Of a stretch of DNA of 34,042 bases, positions 1 to 8,592 are shown one piece after another (position 1 is the first letter of the stretch; the number at the start of each line of letters is the position of its first letter). Under the pieces are notes generated by a model that saw only the letters and a list, made by a program, of their open reading frames with translations, was not told the DNA's origin and did no database searches. The stretch spans positions 1 to 34,042 of the forward strand of contig JAILAO010000084.1 in the NCBI GenBank assembly GCA_024681565.1, written 5' to 3'. The stretch is from Bacteroidales bacterium (GTDB taxonomy: Bacteria > Bacteroidota > Bacteroidia > Bacteroidales > UBA932). A program made the translations under genes and the position numbers.

Positions 1-1100
1 TAGATGACCATCGAGCAGAAGATCTTGTAGTTCTCGCGCAGGTCCTTGGCCATCTTGGTGGCCTGGGCCACGCCGCCGAAGATATGGACCGGCGTCACGC
101 AGGCCTGGGCCTCGCCGATGTCGAATCCTTCCTTCTTGAAACCGTCCTGGATGGCGTGGGTGATCTGCCAGCACTTGGCGCGGAGCGCGTCGCCCTCCGG
201 GGAGTCGATGATCTCCATGCGCTTCATGTTGCCGATCACGAGCGGCATCGGAAGGGATTTGGCATACATCTGCGAACGCATGTTGGCCCGCAGGTAGTTG
301 ATGATCTTGTGGGGGCCGGCGACAAAGCCGCCGATCGAAGCCATCGATTTGGCGAAGGCGCCGATGTAGAGGTCGATGTCGTCCATGCAGCCAAGCTGCT
401 CGGAAGTACCGCGGCCGTGGGCGCCGAGCAGGCCGAAGCCGTGCGCGTCGTCGATCAGGATGCGGAACTTGTATTTCTTCTTCAGGGCCGCAATCTGGTC
501 GAGGATGCCGAGCGCACCGGTCATGCCGAACACGCCTTCGGTGATCAGCAGCACGCCGCCGCCGTTCTCCTCCGCCACCTGGCAGGCGCGGGCGAGGACC
601 TTCTCGCAGTCGGCGATGTTGTTGTGGCGGTATTTGTACTTCTCGCCGATGTGCAGGCGGATGCCGTCCAGCAGGCAGGCGTGGCACTCGGCGTCATAGA
701 CGATGACGTCGTGGCGCGCCGTGAGCGCGTCGATCGTCGACACGATCCCCTGGTAGCCGAAGTTGTACAGGAACGCGTCCTCCTTCTTCTCGAACTTGGC
801 GAACGTCTGCTCGAGCTGCTCGTGGTAGCGGGTGTGGCCGCTCATCATCCGGGCGCCCATCGGGTACGCCAGGCCCCACTTGGCAGCCGCCTCCGCGTCC
901 GCCTTGCGGACCTCCGGATGGTTGGCCAGGCCGAGGTAGTTGTTGAGGCTCCAGTTGAGCACCGGGGTGCCGTTAAAAATCATATGGGGGCCCAGCTCAC
1001 CCTCGAGGCGAGGGTACATATAGTAGCCGAAGCCCTGCTCGAAGTATTGGCCGATCGGGCCGCCGCTGTCGCGTTCAATCCTGTCGAAAATGTCTAACAT
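1..1100 (-). CDS. Alpha-oxoamine synthase family PLP enzyme (partial, C-terminus beyond left edge)
   Basis: This is the first 366 codons of a fold-type I pyridoxal-phosphate enzyme of the alpha-oxoamine synthase family, which contains glycine C-acetyltransferase (Kbl), 8-amino-7-oxononanoate synthase and serine palmitoyltransferase. These enzymes condense an amino acid with an acyl-CoA and release CO2. Visible landmarks are NNYLGLANHP (about 53-62), the cofactor-stacking His140 in ECHACLLDG, IDDAHGFG (216-223, Asp contacting the pyridine nitrogen) and the Schiff-base Lys251 in AFAKSMASIGG. The ATG at 1098-1100 is the only sensible start. It follows gyrB by 54 bases with no -7 box seen between them, so co-transcription is possible. 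Bacteroidetes carry several paralogues; serine palmitoyltransferase for sphingolipids is one candidate and a Kbl-like enzyme another. Family membership is secure, the substrate is not. Confidence 0.85.
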   Translation of the reverse strand, partial: MLDIFDRIERDSGGPIGQYFEQGFGYYMYPRLEGELGPHMIFNGTPVLNWSLNNYLGLANHPEVRKADAEAAAKWGLAYPMGARMMSGHTRYHEQLEQTFAKFEKKEDAFLYNFGYQGIVSTIDALTARHDVIVYDAECHACLLDGIRLHIGEKYKYRHNNIADCEKVLARACQVAEENGGGVLLITEGVFGMTGALGILDQIAALKKKYKFRILIDDAHGFGLLGAHGRGTSEQLGCMDDIDLYIGAFAKSMASIGGFVAGPHKIINYLRANMRSQMYAKSLPMPLVIGNMKRMEIIDSPEGDALRAKCWQITHAIQDGFKKEGFDIGEAQACVTPVHIFGGVAQATKMAKDLRENYKIFCSMVI

Positions 1101-1110
1101 ATCAGGTTCA

Positions 1111-1136
1111 GATTCTTCGTTTCACTCAGAATGACA
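1111..1136. repeat. Possible dispersed intergenic repeat between gyrB and the oxoamine synthase gene
   Basis: A 26-base segment reading GATTCTTCG, TTTCACTC, AGAATGACA sits in the 54-base gap after gyrB. It has short inverted arms (ATTCT and AGAAT), and its last bases are echoed by GGAATGACA at 1146-1154. From memory, very similar strings of this TTCG...CTCAGAATGACA type recur between genes in many gut-bacterial genomes. Only one copy was found in this window, so the repeat call rests on recollection and not on the sequence here. Confidence 0.35.
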
Positions 1137-1154
1137 AAAAAGTCCGGAATGACA

Positions 1155-3164
1155 TTAAGCGTCGATGTTGGCGTAGTGTGCGTTCTCCTCGATGAACTGG
1201 CGGCGGGGCGGGACGTCGTCGCCCATCAGCATCGAGAAGGTCCGCTCCGCGGCGGCGGCGTTGTCGATCGTAATCTTGCGCAGACGGCGACGGGACGGGT
1301 CCATGGTGGTCTCCCACAGCTGGACGTCGGACATTTCACCGAGACCTTTGTAGCGCTGCACCGTGTAGCCCTTGTCGCTGCCCTTGCCGAGACGCAGGGC
1401 AGCTTCTTCGCGCTGCTCCTCCGTCCAGCAGTAAACCTCTTCCTTGCCCTTCTTGACCAGGTAGAGCGGCGGGGTCGCCAGATAGACGTAGCCGTTCTTG
1501 ATCAGGTCGAACATATAGCGGAAGAAGAACGTCAGGATCAGGCAGGCGATGTGTGATCCGTCCACATCGGCATCGGTCATGATGACCACCTTGTGATAGC
1601 GGAGCTTGCTCAGGTCCATGTGCTTCTCGCCGGTCTCGTCTTCCATCGCCACGGTCACGCCGAGGGCGGTGTAGATGTTGCGGATCTCCTCAGAGTCGAA
1701 GGCACGGTCGCCGGAGGCCTTCTCGACGTTGAGGATCTTGCCTCGGAGCGGGAGAATGGCCTGCGTCTTGCGGTCGCGGCCCTGCTTGGCCGTACCGCCT
1801 GCGGAATCGCCCTCCACCAGGAAGAGTTCGCATTTCTCCGGATCGCGTTCGGAGCAGTCGGCGAGTTTGCCGGGCATTCCGGCGCCGCCGAGCGGGCTCT
1901 TGCGCTGGACCATTTCGCGTGCCTTGCGCGCAGCGGCACGCGCCGTCGCGGCCAGGACGATCTTGTCGATGATGGTCTTGGCGAATTTGGGGTTCTCCTC
2001 CAGGTAGATGTCCATCGCGGCAGCCGTAGCCTGGGAGACGGCGGAAGTCGCCTCGGGGTTGCCGAGCTTGGTCTTGGTCTGTCCCTCGAACTGCGGCTCC
2101 GCCACCTTGACGGAAATCACGGCCGTCAAGCCCTCGCGGAAGTCCTCCGGGGCCAGGTCGCCCTTGAACTTGTCCAGGAGCTTGTTCTTCTCGGCATACT
2201 GCTTGAGCGAACGGCTGAGGCCCATCTTGAAGCCCTGCAGATGCGTACCGCCCTCGATCGTATGGATGTTGTTGACGTAGGAATAGATCTTCTCCGAATA
2301 GCCGTTGTTGTACTGCAGCGCGATGTCGATCGGGATGATCTTGTCGGAGTTGACGCAGATCGGCTCCGGAATGATCGTCTGGGCTCCGGCATCGAGGTAT
2401 TCGATAAACTCGCTCAGGCCCTTTTCGGAGTAGAACATCTCGGAACGGAAGATCTTGCGGCCGGTGGCCTTGGATTCACCGGACTCGTCCACGACGAATT
2501 CGTCCACGAGCTCGCGCTCGTCGGTCAGGCGGATGTGGATGCCCCGGTTGAGGAAGGCCAGTTCGCGCAGGCGGGCGGCCAGGGTCTCATAACGGTAGAC
2601 GATCGTCTGCGTGAAAATCGTCGGGTCGGGGTGGAAGGTGATGACGGTTCCGGAATCCTCCGTTTCGCCGATGACGGTCACGGGGCCGAGCGGCTTTCCT
2701 TTCGAATAGTGCTGCTCGAAAATCTTGCCCTCGCGGTGCACCTCCGCGACCAGGGAGTCGGACAGGGCATTGACGCAGGAAACACCCACGCCGTGCAGAC
2801 CGCCGGACACTTTGTAACTCGACTTGCTGAATTTGCCGCCGGCATGCAGGACGGTGAGGACGACCTCGAGCGCGGAGCGGTGCTCCTTCTCGTGCATCCC
2901 GGTAGGGATACCGCGGCCGTTGTCCTGGACCCGGATGGAATTGCCCTCGAGGATCCGGACATCGATCGTATCGCAGAACCCGGCCATGGCTTCGTCGATG
3001 CTGTTGTCAACCACCTCATAGACAAGGTGGTGCAAGCCCCGTTCGGCAATGTCGCCGATGTACATGGAGGGGCGTTTGCGGACGGCCTCGAGTCCCTCAA
3101 GGACCTGGATACTGTTCGCGGAATACTGCTCTTCCGCCTGCTTCATCTCTTCTCTTTCTATCAT
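1155..3164 (-). CDS. gyrB: DNA gyrase subunit B
   Basis: ATPase subunit of DNA gyrase, which with GyrA introduces negative supercoils. The GHKL ATPase shows EVVDNSIDEAMAG, the DNGRGIP motif and GGLHGVGVSCVNALS. The TOPRIM region has LFLVEGDSAGGTAKQGRD followed by PLRGKILNVEKA and the acidic DADVDGSH. The C-terminus ends in the typical ENAHYANIDA. The VEGDSAGG and PLRGKILNVEKA forms favour GyrB over ParE. At about 670 residues it lacks the large C-terminal insertion of enterobacterial GyrB, as is usual outside that group. The frame extends to a TTG at 3180-3182, but that lies only a few bases past the predicted transcription start, so ATG 3164 is used. ATG 3146, preceded by a purine-rich stretch, is an equally good alternative and gives the usual short N-terminus before the YSANSIQVLEGLEAVRKRP block. 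Confidence 0.97.
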   Translation of the reverse strand: MIEREEMKQAEEQYSANSIQVLEGLEAVRKRPSMYIGDIAERGLHHLVYEVVDNSIDEAMAGFCDTIDVRILEGNSIRVQDNGRGIPTGMHEKEHRSALEVVLTVLHAGGKFSKSSYKVSGGLHGVGVSCVNALSDSLVAEVHREGKIFEQHYSKGKPLGPVTVIGETEDSGTVITFHPDPTIFTQTIVYRYETLAARLRELAFLNRGIHIRLTDERELVDEFVVDESGESKATGRKIFRSEMFYSEKGLSEFIEYLDAGAQTIIPEPICVNSDKIIPIDIALQYNNGYSEKIYSYVNNIHTIEGGTHLQGFKMGLSRSLKQYAEKNKLLDKFKGDLAPEDFREGLTAVISVKVAEPQFEGQTKTKLGNPEATSAVSQATAAAMDIYLEENPKFAKTIIDKIVLAATARAAARKAREMVQRKSPLGGAGMPGKLADCSERDPEKCELFLVEGDSAGGTAKQGRDRKTQAILPLRGKILNVEKASGDRAFDSEEIRNIYTALGVTVAMEDETGEKHMDLSKLRYHKVVIMTDADVDGSHIACLILTFFFRYMFDLIKNGYVYLATPPLYLVKKGKEEVYCWTEEQREEAALRLGKGSDKGYTVQRYKGLGEMSDVQLWETTMDPSRRRLRKITIDNAAAAERTFSMLMGDDVPPRRQFIEENAHYANIDA

Positions 3165-3192
3165 CGTATAAGTTTCAATCAATAAAATCCGA

Positions 3193-3200
3193 CAAATTTA
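3193..3200 (-). promoter_or_regulatory. Promoter -7 box for gyrB
   Basis: TAAATTTG on the minus strand matches the Bacteroidetes TAnnTTTG consensus. Transcription would begin near 3186, giving a leader of about 20 bases to ATG 3164. No clear TTG-type -33 element was seen at the expected distance upstream. Confidence 0.55.
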
Positions 3201-3220
3201 CAAAAAATATCGGTAATTCC

Positions 3221-4846
3221 TTACAGTTTCAGGCTGAGGCCCACCGTAAAATACGGACCTTTCTCCACATAACCCGGCATGCGCTCGATCGCCATTCCAA
3301 GCAGGTTCCCCGCTTCGGCCCAGACACCCCAGTTGCGGTTGATCCGGTATTCTCCGGTCAGGCCGACATTGGCATAGCCCGCGATCGACGCTATATCTTC
3401 CCGCAGGGACTTGCGGGTCGATGCCGCCTCTACGAATGCCCCCGCAAAGACCTTCTTGTCCCAGTTCCAGATGCCGCGCACATCCGCCGTGAAGGCGGAG
3501 GGAGCAAAGGCGGAGGCTCCCGAAGGAACGGTCAGATAGTTGTATGTGAGCGTACCGTCCACTTCCAGGTTCTCGCTCATCCAGCCCAGCGTCGCCGTCC
3601 CGTAAGCCGTCTGATAGTTCACGAAGGCGACACTGTACAGCGAGGCCAGCGGCTTGTTCAGATAGGAGACATAACCCGCCTCGAGGGCATATTGCAAACC
3701 GGCCTTCCAATGGCCTTCCAGACCGGCACGGACCCGGATCTTCTCCCGGGAGACCGTCGCGGGGACAGAAGCCCGGCGGGCGAAATGATTGACCTGCTTG
3801 AGGGTATAGTGCCCCTCGATCTGCTGTCCGCCGGAGACACCGGCGTACAGGTCCAGGTCGGCATCCAGCAGGGCCAGCCGGAGCATCACGTCGGGAGCCA
3901 GGGTAAAAGGTTTGTTCGCGCTGTTGTTATATTCCGACCAGTCGAAACGGACACCGGCATCTACGCGGACGGGGCCGAGCAGGAAGTCCAGATGCGGCCG
4001 CAAACGGACGAAATTGGTGTTGTAGCCGTCCCGGAACATCGTCTCATATACGCCGAGGGATTCCATTTCGAAGACTCCGTCGAGGAGGATCTTGTACTTT
4101 TCCTGCAGTACGGGGCCCGTAGACAGTGCGACATAGACATTGCTTTCCCGGACATAACCCGCTCCCATGGACGGGGCATAGGCATCTACGGAATGCCGGA
4201 GACGGAGGTCCAGGTCATAGAAAAGATAGTTGTCCGGGCGTTCCCGGGACTGGACGCGACCGGCCGCGAAGACGGAATTGAATCCGGAACGGTACGTCGG
4301 GCTGTCTCCCTCCTCGCCGGCGAAGATGCCGTCATAACCCAGCTGATAGGACAGACGGACGGCAGGGCGGATGGTCTGGCCGTTGATCGAGACATGGCCG
4401 TCCATATCGTGCCCGCTGAAGCTGTCCCCTCCTCCGTGCGGACGGTAGCGGCCGGCATAGCCGCCGGCATCGACAAACAGTCCGATCGTGAAATTCTTCT
4501 CCTCCAGCATCTGCCAGGCCAGCTCGAGCTGCGGATGCAGGGAATACCCGGCCCCGGCCCGGAGATACAGCTTGCTGCCGTCATAGAGCCGTGCCTGGGG
4601 GGTGACCCGGATCCGGTACGGCGAGAATTCATAGGACCCCCGGTAAGGGGTATCGAAGACCGAATAGTCGAAATTATAATCGAAGCGGTACAGCGAGTCC
4701 GGCACCACCAGCGAGCCGCCCTTTTTCTGGAAATCCGCGAAACGGGTGACGTAATCGTTGGTAACCTGGACCGTCTGGTTGATGTTCTGCGCAAAGACCG
4801 GCGCGCAGAGTACCAGTGCCGCAAAGGCGCAAATGGATTGTTTCAT
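3221..4846 (-). CDS. Outer-membrane beta-barrel protein, partner of the upstream TPR protein
   Basis: A 541-residue exported protein of unknown function. An N-terminal signal peptide (MKQSICAFAALVLCAPVFAQ) is followed by a run of alternating aromatic/polar strands (RLSYQLGYDG, DLDLRLRHSV, VRVDAGVRFDWSEY, YALEAGYVSYL) and a C-terminal strand ending FTVGLSLKL, as expected for an outer-membrane barrel. No carboxypeptidase-like domain, plug domain or TonB box was recognised. It therefore looks like a plain barrel, although relatives may be annotated as TonB-dependent receptors. Its ATG lies 4 bases after the stop of the TPR gene, which implies one operon and possibly one envelope assembly: periplasmic TPR scaffold plus barrel. 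The function is not known to me. Confidence 0.8.
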   Translation of the reverse strand: MKQSICAFAALVLCAPVFAQNINQTVQVTNDYVTRFADFQKKGGSLVVPDSLYRFDYNFDYSVFDTPYRGSYEFSPYRIRVTPQARLYDGSKLYLRAGAGYSLHPQLELAWQMLEEKNFTIGLFVDAGGYAGRYRPHGGGDSFSGHDMDGHVSINGQTIRPAVRLSYQLGYDGIFAGEEGDSPTYRSGFNSVFAAGRVQSRERPDNYLFYDLDLRLRHSVDAYAPSMGAGYVRESNVYVALSTGPVLQEKYKILLDGVFEMESLGVYETMFRDGYNTNFVRLRPHLDFLLGPVRVDAGVRFDWSEYNNSANKPFTLAPDVMLRLALLDADLDLYAGVSGGQQIEGHYTLKQVNHFARRASVPATVSREKIRVRAGLEGHWKAGLQYALEAGYVSYLNKPLASLYSVAFVNYQTAYGTATLGWMSENLEVDGTLTYNYLTVPSGASAFAPSAFTADVRGIWNWDKKVFAGAFVEAASTRKSLREDIASIAGYANVGLTGEYRINRNWGVWAEAGNLLGMAIERMPGYVEKGPYFTVGLSLKL

Positions 4847-4850
4847 ACTC

Positions 4851-7823
4851 TTATTCTTGCATTAAGGTAGCGAGACGCTCAAGTCTCATCTTGACATTTT
4901 CCGACACATCGTCCGTACCGTTCTCCGGCTCGTAGCCGTCCCGGATGCTTTCGAATGTGGCCTTGGCCTGGGTATACTGTCCCCGTTCCGCGAAGGCATC
5001 GCCCAACACGACATAGGAGCGGGCCAGCCAATAGGACTGGCCGCCGGCCTTCTGCGAGAAGGCATAGACCTCGTCGTCGACGGCGTCGAATTGACCCGTA
5101 TCGTAAAGATTCTGGATCACCCGGTATTCGGACTCGGCCCCGATGGCCGTGGTCGGATCGGCGCTGAGCTGCTTGAACAGGCCCATCGCTTCGTCGCGGC
5201 GGGATGTCGCCAGGCTGGCTTTGGCCTTGGTGAAAAGGCTTTCCTGCCGCAGGTCCGCGGACAGTTCCGGCTCCGCCGTCACGGCATCCGCGGCCTGGAT
5301 GGCGGTCTCATAATCCTTGCTCCGGTAGGCGGAACGCATCATGCCCACCCGGGCCGCCTGCTTGAGTTCCTCCATGCGTGCGGTACCGAGCAGGGCCTGG
5401 TAGCCTTTGTAAGCATCCTGATAACGTTCCAGCCCATAGGAGAGGTCCGCATAGCGGGCCCGGGCCATCTCCGCGAACGAATAGCCGGATTCGGATGCGG
5501 CGGCTTTGGCATAATATTCCACGGCCTTCTCCTTCTCTCCGATGGCATTGTATGACTCGGCCAGATAGAACTCGGCCTGGTGCAGGTCGGCTCCGTCCGG
5601 ATAGTTCTCCAGATATTTGCGCAGGGTGGGGATGGCCTGCTGGTGGTTTCCGCCCAGATAGAGTTGCTCGGCGGTATTGAAATACATCTTCTCCCGGTCG
5701 GCGTCGCTGCGGTTCTGGGCCAGGGAGTTCTCTTCGACATATTCCAGGAATTTCTCCGGCTGGCGGCGGGTCTGGTAGATGGACTCGATCGCCAGCATCG
5801 CCTCCTCCGCATATTCGCTCTGCGGCATCAGCGAGACCACCTGCTTGTAGCTTTCCAGAGACGCGTCGTAATCGGACATGTTGCGGTAGACCATCCCGAG
5901 CCCGATCAGCGACCGCGCCACGTACGTGTTGTCCCCGGTGTTCTCCCGCAGGCGGGTAAAGGTCCGGACCGCGTCATTGTTGTTCTTCAGGTCCATCTGA
6001 GCGCGGCCGAGTTCGTAGCAGGCCTCGTCATACAGCGGAGCCTGCGGGGAGGCGTCCTCCACATGCAGCAGGGTCGACACCTTGCGGCGCCGGTCGCCCG
6101 AAAGGCCGTACGCCAGGGCCTGCTGGTAATACGGATAGATATCATCGGGCGTGAAGAACTCGGTCAGCACCTTCTGGTAGGAAGTGATGGCGGAACGGTA
6201 ATCCCGGCGGCCGAAATCGCAGTCGGCCCGGCGGATCAGCGCGTCCTCGCGGTTGGCAGGCTCGCCGGTGGCGATATAGTTGTCGAACCAGCGCGCCGCA
6301 TTGGTGTAGTCTCCCTGCTTGAAATAACTGTAACCGATGTCATAGGGCAGCAGTTTGCCTTCCGCCGTGCCATAGAGGCCCGATGCATTGTGCAGATCGG
6401 TGAAGGTTTCCGCCGCGGCGGAATAATTGCCCGCCCGGTATTCGGCCTCGCCCGTCCAGTAACGGGCCAGCTGGTTGAAACGGTCGGTCCTGGGAACATA
6501 ATAAGCCGTCGCGCGGAAGAACGGGACCGCATCCCGGTACGAGCCGCTGGAAAACAGCTGCTCGCCGCGGAGGAAGTTGGCCTTGGTGTAATTGCTGCGC
6601 ATGTCGGGCGTCAGCTCTTCGATATTGTCATAGGCTTCCACCGCACCGGCGTAATCCTTGTCCACCAGGGCGGCCAGGGCCATGTAGCCGTAAATCTGAT
6701 CGCCGCGGGCCTTGGTGGACCACCGGCGGATATAACGGGCGAAACCGGAAGTGTCTTTGTTCAGGTCGAACGAAAGTTTGGCATAATTGAACGCGGCGTC
6801 TTCCGTGATTTCCGGATCGAAGTCCACGGCGGACGCGTCGTAGAAGGCGTTCATGGCAGAAACCTGGTCGTGCGTACGGTAATAGGCATTGGCCAGGTGG
6901 TAGTTGGCGACCTGCCCCAGGGAATCGCTGCGGTCCTCCATCCTGGTGAAGTTCTCGATCGCCCCGGCGTAATCATCCACCGAGTAGAGGACGGTCCCGG
7001 CATAGAAGTAATCCTTGCGGTTCATCTCCTTGCGGGAAAGGTCTTCGTAGTATTGCCGGGCCTTGTCCGGATTGCCTTTGATCAGGTAGGACTCAGACAG
7101 GATGCGGGCCAGACGCTCGCGCCGGGCGTCCGGAAGCGACGGATAGATCCGCTCCCCCTCGCGGATCACGAAATCGTAATTGTTCTGGTTGAACTCGCAG
7201 TCCACGATGAAGAAGTCGGTCAGGTCCTTGAATCGGGCGTCCCCGGAAGCCTTTTTGAAAAGTTCTTCCGCCTCGGCGAACTGCTTGTTCTCATAAAGCA
7301 TCACCCCGCTGAAATAGTTGCCGGACGGGGTGTAGGAAGAAGCCGGCAGGGCATCCAGCCGGGAGAAGAAAGCGGCCGCCTCGGCGTACTGGCCCAGGGA
7401 GAATGCGGAATAGCCGCATTTGAAGAGATATTCAGGTCTGTCGGCCACCGGAAGTTCCTCCACCGGAACGAAAGTGAACTCCGTGGCAGCCTGCTGGTAT
7501 TTGCCGTCATCAAAGAGGATGCGCCCGTTCTCGAAATGCAGAAGCCCGGACAGGCGGGAAGACGGATAACGCAGACGATAGGCGGAGAAGAGTTCCGGAT
7601 ACTCGTCGGAGCGCATCTTGAGGGCGCAGAGGACAGCATATCCATCGCACAGCGGATCCCCTTCCAGAGAAGCAAAGAGCGCCCGCGCCTGTTCATACAT
7701 TCCGTTTTCGTAGAGCCGTACGGCCTGTCGGTAGGTCCGGTTCCCTCCGGGGGTCCCCGCCGTCAGGGAAACGGTGCAGACCGAGACCGCCAGCAGTGTG
7801 GCCACCAGTATTTTTATCTTCAT
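4851..7823 (-). CDS. Large periplasmic tetratricopeptide-repeat protein
   Basis: A 990-residue protein with a signal peptide (MKIKILVATLLAVSVCTVSLTAG) followed almost entirely by TPR-type helical hairpins. Repeats with the usual A/Y/G spacing are visible, for example KCGYSAFSLGQYAEAAAFF, YYFAGTV-like units, DIGYSYFKQGDYTNAARWF, AEFYLAESYNAIGEKEKAVEYY and VVLGDAFAERGQYTQAKATF. There is no lipobox cysteine after the signal sequence, so it is probably soluble in the periplasm. TPR arrays are protein-interaction scaffolds, and no catalytic domain is present. It is the first gene of a pair with the barrel gene 4 bases downstream and shares a divergent promoter region with the FtsE gene. The name of any pathway it serves cannot be read from the sequence. 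Confidence 0.88.
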   Translation of the reverse strand: MKIKILVATLLAVSVCTVSLTAGTPGGNRTYRQAVRLYENGMYEQARALFASLEGDPLCDGYAVLCALKMRSDEYPELFSAYRLRYPSSRLSGLLHFENGRILFDDGKYQQAATEFTFVPVEELPVADRPEYLFKCGYSAFSLGQYAEAAAFFSRLDALPASSYTPSGNYFSGVMLYENKQFAEAEELFKKASGDARFKDLTDFFIVDCEFNQNNYDFVIREGERIYPSLPDARRERLARILSESYLIKGNPDKARQYYEDLSRKEMNRKDYFYAGTVLYSVDDYAGAIENFTRMEDRSDSLGQVANYHLANAYYRTHDQVSAMNAFYDASAVDFDPEITEDAAFNYAKLSFDLNKDTSGFARYIRRWSTKARGDQIYGYMALAALVDKDYAGAVEAYDNIEELTPDMRSNYTKANFLRGEQLFSSGSYRDAVPFFRATAYYVPRTDRFNQLARYWTGEAEYRAGNYSAAAETFTDLHNASGLYGTAEGKLLPYDIGYSYFKQGDYTNAARWFDNYIATGEPANREDALIRRADCDFGRRDYRSAITSYQKVLTEFFTPDDIYPYYQQALAYGLSGDRRRKVSTLLHVEDASPQAPLYDEACYELGRAQMDLKNNNDAVRTFTRLRENTGDNTYVARSLIGLGMVYRNMSDYDASLESYKQVVSLMPQSEYAEEAMLAIESIYQTRRQPEKFLEYVEENSLAQNRSDADREKMYFNTAEQLYLGGNHQQAIPTLRKYLENYPDGADLHQAEFYLAESYNAIGEKEKAVEYYAKAAASESGYSFAEMARARYADLSYGLERYQDAYKGYQALLGTARMEELKQAARVGMMRSAYRSKDYETAIQAADAVTAEPELSADLRQESLFTKAKASLATSRRDEAMGLFKQLSADPTTAIGAESEYRVIQNLYDTGQFDAVDDEVYAFSQKAGGQSYWLARSYVVLGDAFAERGQYTQAKATFESIRDGYEPENGTDDVSENVKMRLERLATLMQE

Positions 7824-7841
7824 AAATTAATCTGTTTCCAA

Positions 7842-7875
7842 TTTGACAAATTTACTCATTTTTGCGCTATATTTG
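7842..7875 (+). promoter_or_regulatory. Promoter for the ftsE-nth pair
   Basis: TTTG at 7842-7845 (-33-like) and TATATTTG at 7868-7875 (-7 box, TAnnTTTG) are separated by 22 bases, slightly longer than usual. Predicted transcription start is near 7882, with a leader of about 24 bases to the ATG at 7906. The -33 element lies inside the palindrome at 7840-7852 shared with the opposing promoter. Confidence 0.6.
7847..7854 (-). promoter_or_regulatory. Promoter -7 box for the TPR-barrel operon
   Basis: TAAATTTG on the minus strand, about 24 bases upstream of the TPR start codon. It overlaps the right half of the palindrome AATTTG-A-CAAATT (7840-7852), whose left half holds the -33-like element of the opposing ftsE promoter. 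The two promoters therefore compete for the same bases. Confidence 0.5.
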
Positions 7876-7905
7876 TAGAGTGCATCAAATATTTTTATCC
7901 CAAAA

Positions 7906-8592
7906 ATGGAAGAAAAAAGCACCCCGATCATTTCTTTTTCCGGCGCCGACATCCTCAACGGAGAGAATGTCGTCGTTTACGGACTTGACCTCCAGGTTTA
8001 TCCCGGCCAGATCGTATACATCGTAGGCAAAGTCGGCAGCGGCAAGACCTCGATCTTCCGTACGATTACGGCGGAAAACCGCCTGGGCAAGGGGGAAGGA
8101 CAGGTCTGCGGTTTCAATCTGTCCGGATTGCGCGCAAAAGAAGTGCCAATGTTGCGCCGCCGCCTCGGGGTCGTCTTCCAGGATTTCCAGCTGCTGATGG
8201 ACCGCAGCGTCGAGGAAAACCTCTCGTTCGTGCTCAAAGCCACGGGCTGGAAAGACAGCGCCGCCATCGCCAGGCGGATCAGTGAGGTGCTGGACGCCGT
8301 AGGGATGCACACCAAGGCCCACAAAATGCCGCACCAGCTGTCCGGCGGAGAACAGCAGCGCATCGCCATCGCCCGCGCCATCCTCAACGACCCCGAGGTC
8401 ATCCTGGCCGACGAACCTACCGGCAACCTCGACGAAGAAACGGCCGAAGGGATCCTCCAGCTGCTCGCCAAGATCAACCGGGAGAAGGGCACGGCCATCG
8501 TGATGGTCACGCACAACCGCTCCATCTGTATGCGCTATCCGGGACGTGTTTTCGAAACCCGGGACGAGACCTGTAAGAAGATTACACTATGA
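7906..8592 (+). CDS. ftsE: FtsE-like cell-division ABC transporter ATPase
   Basis: A 228-residue single ABC ATPase with Walker A GKVGSGKTS (41-49), Q-loop FQDFQLL, signature LSGGEQ (145-150), Walker B VILADE (165-170) and the switch His203 in VTHN. The length and the GDRSVEENL-like segment after the Q-loop (MDRSVEENLSFVL) match FtsE, the ATPase that with membrane protein FtsX controls peptidoglycan hydrolases at the division site. No FtsX lies in the window, so the partner must be elsewhere. Members of the LolD/MacB ATPase group are close relatives and remain an alternative. Its TGA overlaps the ATG of nth. Confidence 0.78.
   Translation: MEEKSTPIISFSGADILNGENVVVYGLDLQVYPGQIVYIVGKVGSGKTSIFRTITAENRLGKGEGQVCGFNLSGLRAKEVPMLRRRLGVVFQDFQLLMDRSVEENLSFVLKATGWKDSAAIARRISEVLDAVGMHTKAHKMPHQLSGGEQQRIAIARAILNDPEVILADEPTGNLDEETAEGILQLLAKINREKGTAIVMVTHNRSICMRYPGRVFETRDETCKKITL

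Noticed and set aside
3165..3182. TTG start extending gyrB by six codons
   Set aside because: The TTG lies about 4 bases from the transcription start predicted from the -7 box at 3193-3200, and two ATG codons follow closely.
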